This document shows, one piece after another, positions 17,388 through 24,524 of a stretch of 31,342 nucleotides of DNA. The notes beneath the pieces were generated by a model. The model was not told the origin of the DNA, did not search any database, and saw only the letters and a list, made by a program, of their open reading frames with translations. Location of the stretch: positions 64,001 through 95,342 of the IMG/VR virus record IMGVR_UViG_3300019458_000003, one strand, 5' to 3'. A program made the position numbers and the translations under genes. This DNA comes from a virus. Each line of letters opens with the position of its first letter. Position 1 is the first letter of the stretch.

Positions 17388-19886
17388 TTACGTTGAACTC
17401 ACTGTGAAATAAAATATAACATCAAACGCACCCACCGTAGTATTGGTTTGACATTTAACGTGTATGCCTTGGCTTGCCCGTAGAGTGATTGGAGCCATCT
17501 GGTCGATATCTGCTATATAAACAGGGAAATGCTGCCCCAAACTCTGTTGCGAATCTTCTAATCCTGTTCCACCCGACGCCAATTCATCAGAGCTAAAATT
17601 GAAGCTATCTAATAAAGCACCCTCCCCAGAGATGCTAGCTGCTGAACGGGCTGTGACATCACTATCAAGGGCTTGATTTGTGTCCATTTCTACAGGAGTC
17701 AGTACATTTCCAGAAGAATGCCCGGTAATACGGAACACTTCAAGATTCGCTAGAACGCCAGTAATCGCAGAAGTAGTTACATTTCTAATAAAAATTTTTC
17801 TAATCCTAACAATCACATCACTACCGGCTCCGTTAAGAAGCGATAGCATAGATTTACCGTTCCCTGGAGCTTCGCCCCCGTTCGATATAATATACGAAGC
17901 TTGGGTTGCGAGACTCACTGGTTGTGTAGTTGTTCCCGTTGGGTCTGTTCTTACAGGGTTGGAAGCAGTTCCAATTTCTGTTCCGGCGACATTTCTAAGA
18001 TTGACATGCGCCGCACGTTGAGCCGTGATTCTCAGTGGAGCAACGTTGTCTTCTGTAGCTGCGGTTGTAGTGGTATCATCTAATTGCCCGCCAATTGCCG
18101 CCGCTTTACTGAATGCAGCATTCATCGAATGAACAATATCGTCAATTAACTGCAAGGCCGTAATTTCAGTCGCTTGATTTGCGCTGGTTGCTGCTCCGGT
18201 AGGTAGAGAGATCGTCCCCGAAATGTCGTTAATATTCCAAGTCCCCGATTGCACGGCGGCAACCGAGTCAGAAGCGCTTGTCAGATCGCGAATATCTAGA
18301 TTTACTGCATCAACCGTAAGAGCGCCCCCATTATCAGACACCGGGATCACGGTCTGATCTGAAGCTATAACAACCGGTGTACTAGCGGACATCACCTTTT
18401 GGCCTAACGTGTTAATGCGGCCTGTAAAGGTCGCTTCTGCTAGGCGAGTGGACAGCGCAACATCTAGCGTAGTATCTACAGACTCAACCGCTGTCTTAAT
18501 GGCATCTGCGGTTGTCTCCGAAGCTCTGGTAGCTAACGTGGCTTCAGTGGCTGCACCGGCGGGCAAAGGTTGAGAATTTTGCTTTACTACTAAAGCGTTG
18601 TCTACCCCGTCAGATTCAATAGTCGCTCTAGTGTCTGTGGTTCCATCTTTTAATTCTACAGCACCGATTTCAATGTCGGCTCCTGATAGATCCGCGTCAA
18701 CTTGGACACGTCCCGATATCACTGTTCCGGCCAGGGTCTCCGTAGCGGTCTTAACGTCAGCTAATGTGGCCTCCGTTGCAGCGCCGGTCGGTAGAGATAT
18801 AGTGCCCGTAATATTGTTAATATTCCAAGTACCACTTTGTGTTGCGGCGACGGTACCATCAACAGTTAAACTAGCACCGTTATCCGATACTGGAATAACT
18901 GTTTGGTCTGATGCTAGGACCACGGGAGTACTGGCAGCCATTAACTTCTGACCAAGAGTGTTGATTCTAGATGTAAACGTTGCGTCCGCGAGCCGAGTAG
19001 ACAATAACACATCTAGGTTATCTGTGTCAGCTTCAATGGCAGCTACAGTGGCTTCCGTAGCTAATCCAATGGTATTTCCGACCACATCAACGTCTTGAAC
19101 CCCAGAGGGCGTAGATATAATCGTACCTGTGACTGGAATGGGACTCCCTGCATCATTTTTAATCTCAACTTCTGGAATAGTATCGATTATGACATGCTGT
19201 TGATCAGCAGGTTCAGTTTTCTGTAGCAACTCTGTCAATACTGAAGATAGAGTAGTTTCGGTTGCCGCGCCGGTTGGGAGAGGGAGAGACGCTGCAGATA
19301 TGGGCTGTGTAACTTGACTACCATCCACTACTAATCGTCCGGTAGCAAATGTCAATAAGTCTGTCTTTGCCTTAATCCCGGCTAGAGTAGCTTCGCTAGC
19401 GCGAGTAGATAGAGCAACGTCCAGATTTCCATCAATACTGCTAGCTAACACCTGAATAGCTGATAGAGTTGCCTCAGTTGCAAGTGTGGATAGAGCAACA
19501 TCTAGATTTTGAAATAAAGGAGTTAAATCAGCGCCGGTCTGATCTGTACCGCCCCACCGATCAACATTCGTATCGATGGCTGGATTCGTAATTAGAACGT
19601 GAACCGTTCCATCGTTTTCGACCTTTAGATATCTAACGTTGGCAGCAGTCTGATCGGTTGATCCAACCTTGACATTTCCAAGCACTATAGTTGCATCTTC
19701 CACTATAAGTTCGGTGTCAACCTTTAGAGCCAATGTGCCGTCGCCTTGATCTACTGTCGCGGCAGGTGCCCAACCAGTAATTCGCCCCATCCCATCGACG
19801 ATAGGGAAGCATAGACCGGCCACCGGTCGGCTGTTTCCGTCTACAGGCAATGGTACAGGACGTTTCCCGCTTATGTCATTCGCCAT
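17388..19886 (-). CDS. Repeat-rich fibre/head-decoration protein, long paralog
   Basis: This 832-residue protein shares the N-terminal domain (~1-57) and repeat units with its neighbour: LDVALSTRASEATLAGIK-type helical units, two RINTLGQK.M.ASTPVV.ASDQT blocks (at 307-329 and 490-512) and GTWNINNITGTISLPTGAATEATLA blocks (first at ~352-376). The shaft is followed by a distinct C-terminal beta domain (~650-832) with IVRIRKIFIRNVTTSAI and FPVYIADIDQMAPITLRASQ, perhaps a receptor- or capsid-binding head. The start has a strong GGAGG eight bases before the ATG. A 54-base exact match to the shorter gene shows recent duplication or gene conversion. Likely a virion fibre; attachment to the head is inferred from gene order. 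Confidence 0.78.
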   Translation of the reverse strand: MANDISGKRPVPLPVDGNSRPVAGLCFPIVDGMGRITGWAPAATVDQGDGTLALKVDTELIVEDATIVLGNVKVGSTDQTAANVRYLKVENDGTVHVLITNPAIDTNVDRWGGTDQTGADLTPLFQNLDVALSTLATEATLSAIQVLASSIDGNLDVALSTRASEATLAGIKAKTDLLTFATGRLVVDGSQVTQPISAASLPLPTGAATETTLSSVLTELLQKTEPADQQHVIIDTIPEVEIKNDAGSPIPVTGTIISTPSGVQDVDVVGNTIGLATEATVAAIEADTDNLDVLLSTRLADATFTSRINTLGQKLMAASTPVVLASDQTVIPVSDNGASLTVDGTVAATQSGTWNINNITGTISLPTGAATEATLADVKTATETLAGTVISGRVQVDADLSGADIEIGAVELKDGTTDTRATIESDGVDNALVVKQNSQPLPAGAATEATLATRASETTADAIKTAVESVDTTLDVALSTRLAEATFTGRINTLGQKVMSASTPVVIASDQTVIPVSDNGGALTVDAVNLDIRDLTSASDSVAAVQSGTWNINDISGTISLPTGAATSANQATEITALQLIDDIVHSMNAAFSKAAAIGGQLDDTTTTAATEDNVAPLRITAQRAAHVNLRNVAGTEIGTASNPVRTDPTGTTTQPVSLATQASYIISNGGEAPGNGKSMLSLLNGAGSDVIVRIRKIFIRNVTTSAITGVLANLEVFRITGHSSGNVLTPVEMDTNQALDSDVTARSAASISGEGALLDSFNFSSDELASGGTGLEDSQQSLGQHFPVYIADIDQMAPITLRASQGIHVKCQTNTTVGAFDVIFYFTVSST

Positions 19887-20041
19887 TTGGCGAGCCTCCG
19901 ATAAGAATTAAATTTCCACTTGATCTTGGTCCAGAGAGAGCTACCCTTGAGAACCTCAGGCATTTTAATGCTCTTGCGAACCTTCATTTTGATAGAACCC
20001 TGGCGACTCTTAATACGTATTGTCTTTCGCCAAGGGGTCAT
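19871..20041 (-). CDS. Tiny basic ORF (56 residues) between the fibre paralogs
   Basis: The frame starts at an ATG 5 bases after the stop of the short fibre gene and runs 56 codons (MTPWRKTIRIKSRQGSIKMK...), overlapping the start of the large fibre gene by 16 bases. The product is extremely basic with many Lys/Arg and Trp. There is no clear ribosome binding site, so it would depend on coupling. It could instead be a non-coding spacer. It fills the only 160-base gap in this part. Confidence 0.35.
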   Translation of the reverse strand: MTPWRKTIRIKSRQGSIKMKVRKSIKMPEVLKGSSLWTKIKWKFNSYRRLAKWRMT

Positions 20042-20046
20042 CAATA

Positions 20047-21216
20047 TTATGCTATTTCTATGGCTCGAACGCTGACGGTCGTCCCATCTGATATTGCATA
20101 TACGTCGCCAGTATACTTGTTACTCCCATAGAATTGATTTGCAACCAACGGAGACCCGTTTGCCGTAGTTACACCCGATGTTAACCCTACGTATATTGTT
20201 TCTGATGCATTCTCATGGACTATCGTATATTCTTTGCGATTGGCGTTAGCTGCTAGTACAAGAGTGGCGGCACCCGTCACGCTTACTGCTGTCGCTGATC
20301 CTGAAGATGCTTGTGACTCTTGGCTGGCAACTGTAATTGCTGATTGATCTGATGCTATAACAATTGGCGTAGAGTTCGCCATGGTTTTCTGCCCAAGAGT
20401 ATTGATTCTAGCTTGGAAGCCAGTTAGGGTGAGGAGTGTTGCTAGAGTGGCTTCAGTTGCCGCACCCGTCGGTAATGAAACAGTTCCGGTAATGTTGTTT
20501 ATGTTCCAAGTGCCACTTTGCGTAGCCGCGACGGTACCATCTACTGTTAAGCTTCCACCATTGTCAGATACCGGGATCACGGTCTGATCTGAAGCTATAA
20601 CAACCGGTGTACTAGCGGACATCTCTTTCTGACCGAGAGTATTAATACGTGCGGTAAAAGTTGCATCAGCTAGTCGAGTAGACAGCGTAGCTTCTGTAGA
20701 AGCGCCAGTCGGTAATGGTTGAGAGTTTTGCTTCACCACCAGAGCGTTATCCATGCCATCAGACTCAATCGTAGCCCTGGTATCATCCGTCCCATTCTTT
20801 AACTCTACAGCACCTATCTGTATATCCGAAGCATCTAGGTCAGCTTCCACAAGGAGCCTTCCTGAATTGAAGGTGAACTGATCTGTCTGAGTCTTGATAC
20901 CCGACAGTGTTGTTTCACTAGCACGGGTACTCAAATCTACATCTAAATTTTGAAGTAAAGGAGTCCAATCCGCGCTGGTTTGAGGTGTTCCTCCTACTGA
21001 TACGAGATTTACGTCACTAGATCCACCCCCACCGCCTCCACTGGTAGCTAAAGTTGCAGTCCCATCTCCATTATCAGTAGCCTTCGCTGGCAAATATCCG
21101 ATAATTTCTGTCCCACTAACGATGGGTAGTATTAATACAGAGGAATCTCGCCCGTTTTGGTCATACGGAAAAGCTTTAATTTTTTTGCCCTTATATTGTG
21201 TAGGATCTGTGGGCAT
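20047..21216 (-). CDS. Repeat-rich fibre/head-decoration protein, short paralog
   Basis: This 389-residue protein has an N-terminal domain (PTQYKGKKIKAFPYD, VLILPIVSGTEIIGYLPA), a Gly-rich linker (GGGGGG at about 60-65), then repeats of the type STRLADATFTARINTLGQK, MSASTPVVIASDQTVIPV and SLTVDGTVAATQSGTWNI. The C-terminal ~75 residues form a separate beta domain (EYTIVHENASETIYVGLTSG ... FYGSNKYTGDVYAISDG). Such repeats are common in phage fibre and capsid-appendage proteins and suggest an elongated trimeric or beta-helical shaft. It is homologous to the larger gene at 17388-19886, including the N-terminal domain. Its position right after the capsid gene points to head fibres and not tail fibres. 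The start has an AAAGGAG site. Confidence 0.75.
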   Translation of the reverse strand: MPTDPTQYKGKKIKAFPYDQNGRDSSVLILPIVSGTEIIGYLPAKATDNGDGTATLATSGGGGGGSSDVNLVSVGGTPQTSADWTPLLQNLDVDLSTRASETTLSGIKTQTDQFTFNSGRLLVEADLDASDIQIGAVELKNGTDDTRATIESDGMDNALVVKQNSQPLPTGASTEATLSTRLADATFTARINTLGQKEMSASTPVVIASDQTVIPVSDNGGSLTVDGTVAATQSGTWNINNITGTVSLPTGAATEATLATLLTLTGFQARINTLGQKTMANSTPIVIASDQSAITVASQESQASSGSATAVSVTGAATLVLAANANRKEYTIVHENASETIYVGLTSGVTTANGSPLVANQFYGSNKYTGDVYAISDGTTVSVRAIEIA

Positions 21217-21260
21217 TTTGTATACTCTCCTTTACCCTATTCTCTTTTGTACACACATAT

Positions 21261-21287
21261 GATACCGAAGCTTACGCTGTCGGTATC
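21261..21287 (-). terminator. Hairpin overlapping the stop of the small capsid-associated gene
   Basis: GATACCGA pairs with TCGGTATC (8 bp), and inside it AGC-GTAA-GCT adds 3 bp closed by a GTAA tetraloop, with one bulged C. The stop codon TAA lies in the tetraloop region. The sequence after it on the transcribed strand is ATATGTGTGTAC, so there is no T-tract. An attenuator or mRNA stability element is likely. Confidence 0.5.
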
Positions 21288-21631
21288 CGTGATGTACTTG
21301 AGTTTTTCGAAAATCTCGATTTTATGAAATTCATCGCTCGACACATTAGGCACAGACTTTGTGGAGCAAAATCGTAATTAACCTTAACCGATGTAGTGGC
21401 GGTGCTGGTTGTAACTGGAAAAGATAGAGTGAGTTCGGGAACAATCTCAGGTTCTACGGATTTAGATTCCTCAGCTACTAACTCATAGCCCGCACATTGA
21501 AGGAGACGCTTAGCATCAACTTCAGAAATATTAATAACTCCGCCTGACTTTTTTGGTCGTCTTTGGACGTTGTAATACATGTTTCCCACTCGGACTCGTC
21601 CAACTCCAACAGGACATCTTACAGTGGCCAT
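21272..21631 (-). CDS. Small capsid-associated/structural protein, unknown
   Basis: This 119-residue protein starts with beta-rich text (ATVRCPVGVGRVRVGNMYYNV) and a helix GVINISEVDAKRLLQCAGYELV, a pattern seen in short phage head proteins next to capsid genes. The C-terminal part has CLMC (two cysteines) and a basic tail (KSRFSKNSSTSR). The start is well defined by CGGGAGGATAG just before the ATG. It is the first gene after the capsid gene and its hairpin. Possible roles are a decoration or cement protein; I cannot assign a family. Confidence 0.65.
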   Translation of the reverse strand: MATVRCPVGVGRVRVGNMYYNVQRRPKKSGGVINISEVDAKRLLQCAGYELVAEESKSVEPEIVPELTLSFPVTTSTATTSVKVNYDFAPQSLCLMCRAMNFIKSRFSKNSSTSRIPTA

Positions 21632-21666
21632 CTATCCTCCCGCTAGTTTACAGTGTCTCTGGTTCA

Positions 21667-21694
21667 GGGGAGCGGAGCCAATGCTCCGCTCCCC
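21667..21694 (-). terminator. Strong hairpin after the capsid gene
   Basis: GGGGAGCGGAGC pairs perfectly with GCTCCGCTCCCC (12 bp, very GC-rich) around the 4-base loop. It starts 37 bases after the capsid stop codon. On the transcribed strand it is followed by TGAACCAGAG, with no T-tract, so it probably reduces read-through or protects the 3' end of the capsid message and does not fully terminate. Confidence 0.6.
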
Positions 21695-21731
21695 GCCCTC
21701 AATTACTTTTCCATCGACTTCAACGCAACTA

Positions 21732-23627
21732 TTAAACCTCAGTTGTGCCGATGTTGATGATTTTCCCTTGAAAGGCTTCACACGTAATCTGGAGTACGGT
21801 GAACTCAGCAACCAGCGTTCGATAAGCCGATTGAAGAAGCGCCAAGTCAATAGCACTCAGCGGCATCAAGTCAACCATCTGAATCGCGTTACCATCTTCA
21901 AGAACCGTCTTGTCATCGATGACCAAGAGGCTTGAGTGGTCCATACCGTCAACCGGGAGGTAACGAGACCCGATAATGTCAACCACACCGAAAGGTGAGG
22001 TCCAACGAGTCACGCTAACACCAGCCGGAATGTCCGCCATAGATCCGGCACCGGCCTGGAACAAACGGTAGAACGATCCAAGAACCAATTCACTAATCCT
22101 CTGAACCTCGCGGTAACCAGCAACCACAGCTTGCGGCTTACCACCAACTTCTACAATGTCCCTCTCCAGGCTCGTGATGTCAGAAAGAGAGAGCGCATTG
22201 CTGGTGTTGTCCACAACGTTGGTTGTTGTCTGAGTCAGAAGACCGTCGTACTGAAGACCGCTACCAACAGAAGAATCTCCGTTGATAATAGCCCACTCTT
22301 CCATCAAGGCCACGTTCAACATCTTGACCTTGATTTGGTGCTTTTTGATGTCAGTGTAGGTACCACCGGCCATCTGGTCGAAAAAGCTTACCGTTACCAC
22401 GTCACCGAGCGATGTATACGGAGCGCTCAGGAATTTGTAATTAGGGGTCGTGGCATCTGGAAGACTGCCCTTCTCGAAGAACCCCTTAGCAGGATTCGTA
22501 CCGAGAAAGAGACCTTCTGCAGCGGTCGTAGGAACGAGACGGTACCAAGAGTGCGCCTTACCATTACCCTGAATGCGGTTCAAACGATTTCGCAGAGGAG
22601 TATCTGTCGGGGCCATAACAGCCATTTCAGCTTGCAACAAACTGTTACTGCTCTTACGAGCGGCTAGGACATTTCTGCCTAGCTCTGCATATCTCTATGC
22701 AGGTCAGACTATATCATCACTTAGTATTCAAGTGTTCTACGTATAGTCGTTGAGGGTTTAACCTGATTCACATATTGACAAAATTTAAAGAATTTTCTAT
22801 GAATCGAGAAACATACACCTGAGTCAGCCAAGCTACCTAAGTTCATAGAGAAACTGAGCACATCCCATTTTCCCAATCTCGGAGCACCTATCTTAACACC
22901 CACTCTTCTGAAAGCTGCCACAATTGGTTCTAGTTTCGGACCCTTCCCGCAGATACCCGATTGGTAACACATCAAGAAGTTTCCGATAGATTGAGGTCGC
23001 TTTCTACCTTTGAAGGTGCTAATATATCCATCCCCATCAATAAACGCCGACAGAAGATGTACCAAGTGCTTAGCTTGTAACTCTGGAACTGTGGTTTTGT
23101 GGTTGGTAAGTAACTGAATCCATTCACAAAACGAGGTATTGGAGACTGACGCCTCATAAATCCTCTGCGTCCTTCCAACCCCCGCATGGCTGTTCGGGTT
23201 ATTAAACGTTCTATCATATTCCCGCCACCTGACCGGCTGGACCAAGACCTTTTCTAAGGCCGTCTTGGTCTTCCAAGCGTATTCTCGATCAATACTTTGA
23301 TGAGAGAATATTTTAGATCGTCTAATCCCATCCCCGTGTACGCATCCGTCGCTTAAGTATACTCCTACTAAATGCGCAAGAGGGTTAGACCATGCAGTAA
23401 AGTTCCATGTATGTCTCATTAGGTTATCTTCCCTGCTGATTGTCTCTATCCGTGTCTTTTTCCTCTTTGGGAGTCACGGCCTAGCGAGAGTTTCCAGCAA
23501 ATAGTAGAATTTAACGAGGACTTGCAAGAGGTTAATCCTCGCGAACTAAGAGTAACCCAGAGACATCTACCGAGCTAATAGCCTTCTGGATGTCTTGAAT
23601 TGCTTGATTAACTTGCTGTGCGTTCAT
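21732..23627 (-). CDS. Major capsid protein, split by a group I intron
   Basis: Exon 1 is 23627-23535 (31 codons, MNAQQVNQAIQDIQKAISSV to LLLVRED) and exon 2 is 22682-21732 (starting LGRNVLAARKSSN). Joined in frame they give 347 residues. Exon 2 holds a HK97-fold-type capsid body, with RNRLNRIQGNGKAHSWYRL, GLQYDGLL and the late VVDIIGSRYLPV beta strands. Without splicing the message stops at TAA directly at the exon 1/intron border (GAT|TAA). The exon 2 frame has no ATG before residue 'EMAV', only a TTG, so an unspliced downstream start is unlikely. The exon 1 start has an AAGGAG site. The gene follows the protease/scaffold by 39 bases and is followed by a strong hairpin. Splice positions are deduced from pairing and frame, not from an RNA experiment. 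Confidence 0.87.
22683..23534 (-). ncRNA. Group I intron in the major capsid gene
   Basis: The self-splicing core can be folded by eye. P1: exon CGAGGAU pairs with the internal guide GUCCUCG (23521-23515), with the diagnostic U.G at the 5' splice site. P3: TTCTAC (23509-23504) with GTAGAA (22740-22735). P4: TGCTG (23499-23495) with CAGCA (23438-23434), within the typical AATCAGCAGGGAAG Q element. P6: GGG with CCC at 22756-22754. P7: GACTATA (22748-22742) with TATAGTC (22713-22707). P8: CACTT with AAGTG (22734-22718). P9: CTGCATA-GAGA-TATGCAG (22702-22685). The intron ends on G22683. Length 852 nt, with the endonuclease gene in the P6 loop. P10 is not convincing. Confidence 0.92.
22721..23419 (-). 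CDS. LAGLIDADG homing endonuclease (intron-encoded)
   Basis: This 232-residue protein has two LAGLIDADG helices: residues 14-25 (LAHLVGVYLSDG, catalytic Asp likely D24) and 120-131 (VHLLSAFIDGDG, catalytic Asp likely D130). That makes it a single-chain, two-motif enzyme acting as a monomer. It would cut intronless capsid genes near the exon 1/exon 2 junction and copy the intron there; some relatives also assist splicing as maturases. The ORF starts just after the Q element and its last codons (KPSTTIRRTLEY) encode P6', P7, P3' and P8 of the ribozyme, so gene and ribozyme overlap. The ribosome binding site is weak (GGGAAG, inside the intron core), so its translation may be limited by intron folding. 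The frame is intact. Confidence 0.92.
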   Translation of the reverse strand: MRHTWNFTAWSNPLAHLVGVYLSDGCVHGDGIRRSKIFSHQSIDREYAWKTKTALEKVLVQPVRWREYDRTFNNPNSHAGVGRTQRIYEASVSNTSFCEWIQLLTNHKTTVPELQAKHLVHLLSAFIDGDGYISTFKGRKRPQSIGNFLMCYQSGICGKGPKLEPIVAAFRRVGVKIGAPRLGKWDVLSFSMNLGSLADSGVCFSIHRKFFKFCQYVNQVKPSTTIRRTLEY

Positions 23628-23666
23628 TTCTTTGGTATTCTCCTTTGGTTTTGGTATTGCTTTGTT

Positions 23667-24524
23667 TTAGGCTTTCTGGATGGAGCCGTCACCAAACTTG
23701 TTGTCTAGTGACTTATTAAGATACTGCTCTCGTTTAGCGGCTAAATCTGAGGGAAGCTCTTTCCCTGGATTAGCGCGTTGCCAAGAACGGATCTCGTCGT
23801 ACGATTTCTGCAAGGTATCACCATCGGCATCGCCGGTCTTCTCGACTCGGTTGTAGCGCCTTGGGAGTGGTTGCTTCTTAATTGTGTCAACTTCTTTCCT
23901 TAATGAATCAACTGCGTCGGCCAATTTCCTTAGATCTCCAGATTCAGAAGATTTCTTAGTAGCTACCTTATCGGCTGGCTCTTCGTCTTCTTCCTCATCC
24001 TTCTTTTTCTTAGCTTCGATCTTCGCCTTAATATCTTCCGGCATGTCACCTTCGACAGCCTTCGTCACTGGCGCTGCGCCGTGACCTTCATGTTCCTCTT
24101 GAGTCTTCAAGTTCGAATTAGCGGGATGTCCGTCTTCTTCTGGAGCGGAAGGATTCGGCTCGCCTTCTTTAGCTTTAACCGCCGGGGGTTCCTTTGCACC
24201 ATTCGTAGGAGCCGCTGGCTCTTTCTGAGTCTGTAAATCAGATGTCGCCGGGTCAGCAGCCTTAGTTACTGGAGCCGCACCATGACCTTGGTGCTCTTCC
24301 TGCGTCTTAAGATTTGAATTTTCAGGATGACCTGCCTCTTCGGGATTAGAAGGCTTTACTGCCGGAGCATCCGTAGGGTTCAAATTCTTGTCCTCTTGCT
24401 TGGGGGTCGCCTTAGCGCCCGCCTTAGGATCATGGGCACCTTCATATTGCTTTAATAGCTTACCAATTCGTTCTACCAATCCATCGATCTTTCCTGATAA
24501 TTCCTTAGCCATCGTATCGTTCAT
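23667..24524 (-). CDS. Putative scaffold protein from nested in-frame start
   Basis: Inside the protease gene, codon 296 (ATG, MNDTMAKELSGKIDGLVERI) is preceded by AGGAGGTGA, a long match to the 16S anti-Shine-Dalgarno, with a second GAGG closer to the ATG. Initiation here would give a 285-residue scaffold lacking the protease domain, in the same way lambda Nu3 is made inside gene C. The GGAGG-to-ATG distance of 13 bases is longer than ideal. The encoded part is acidic/charged with a coiled coil, as expected of a scaffold. The start is inferred; no product is proven. Confidence 0.5.
   Translation of the reverse strand: MNDTMAKELSGKIDGLVERIGKLLKQYEGAHDPKAGAKATPKQEDKNLNPTDAPAVKPSNPEEAGHPENSNLKTQEEHQGHGAAPVTKAADPATSDLQTQKEPAAPTNGAKEPPAVKAKEGEPNPSAPEEDGHPANSNLKTQEEHEGHGAAPVTKAVEGDMPEDIKAKIEAKKKKDEEEDEEPADKVATKKSSESGDLRKLADAVDSLRKEVDTIKKQPLPRRYNRVEKTGDADGDTLQKSYDEIRSWQRANPGKELPSDLAAKREQYLNKSLDNKFGDGSIQKA

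Noticed and set aside
21732-22640. A 302-residue capsid protein starting at the TTG at 22640
   Set aside because: The frame continues upstream as RYAELGRNVLAARKSSNS before a stop, there is no ribosome binding site at the TTG, and exon 1 plus the group I intron explain the missing N-terminus.
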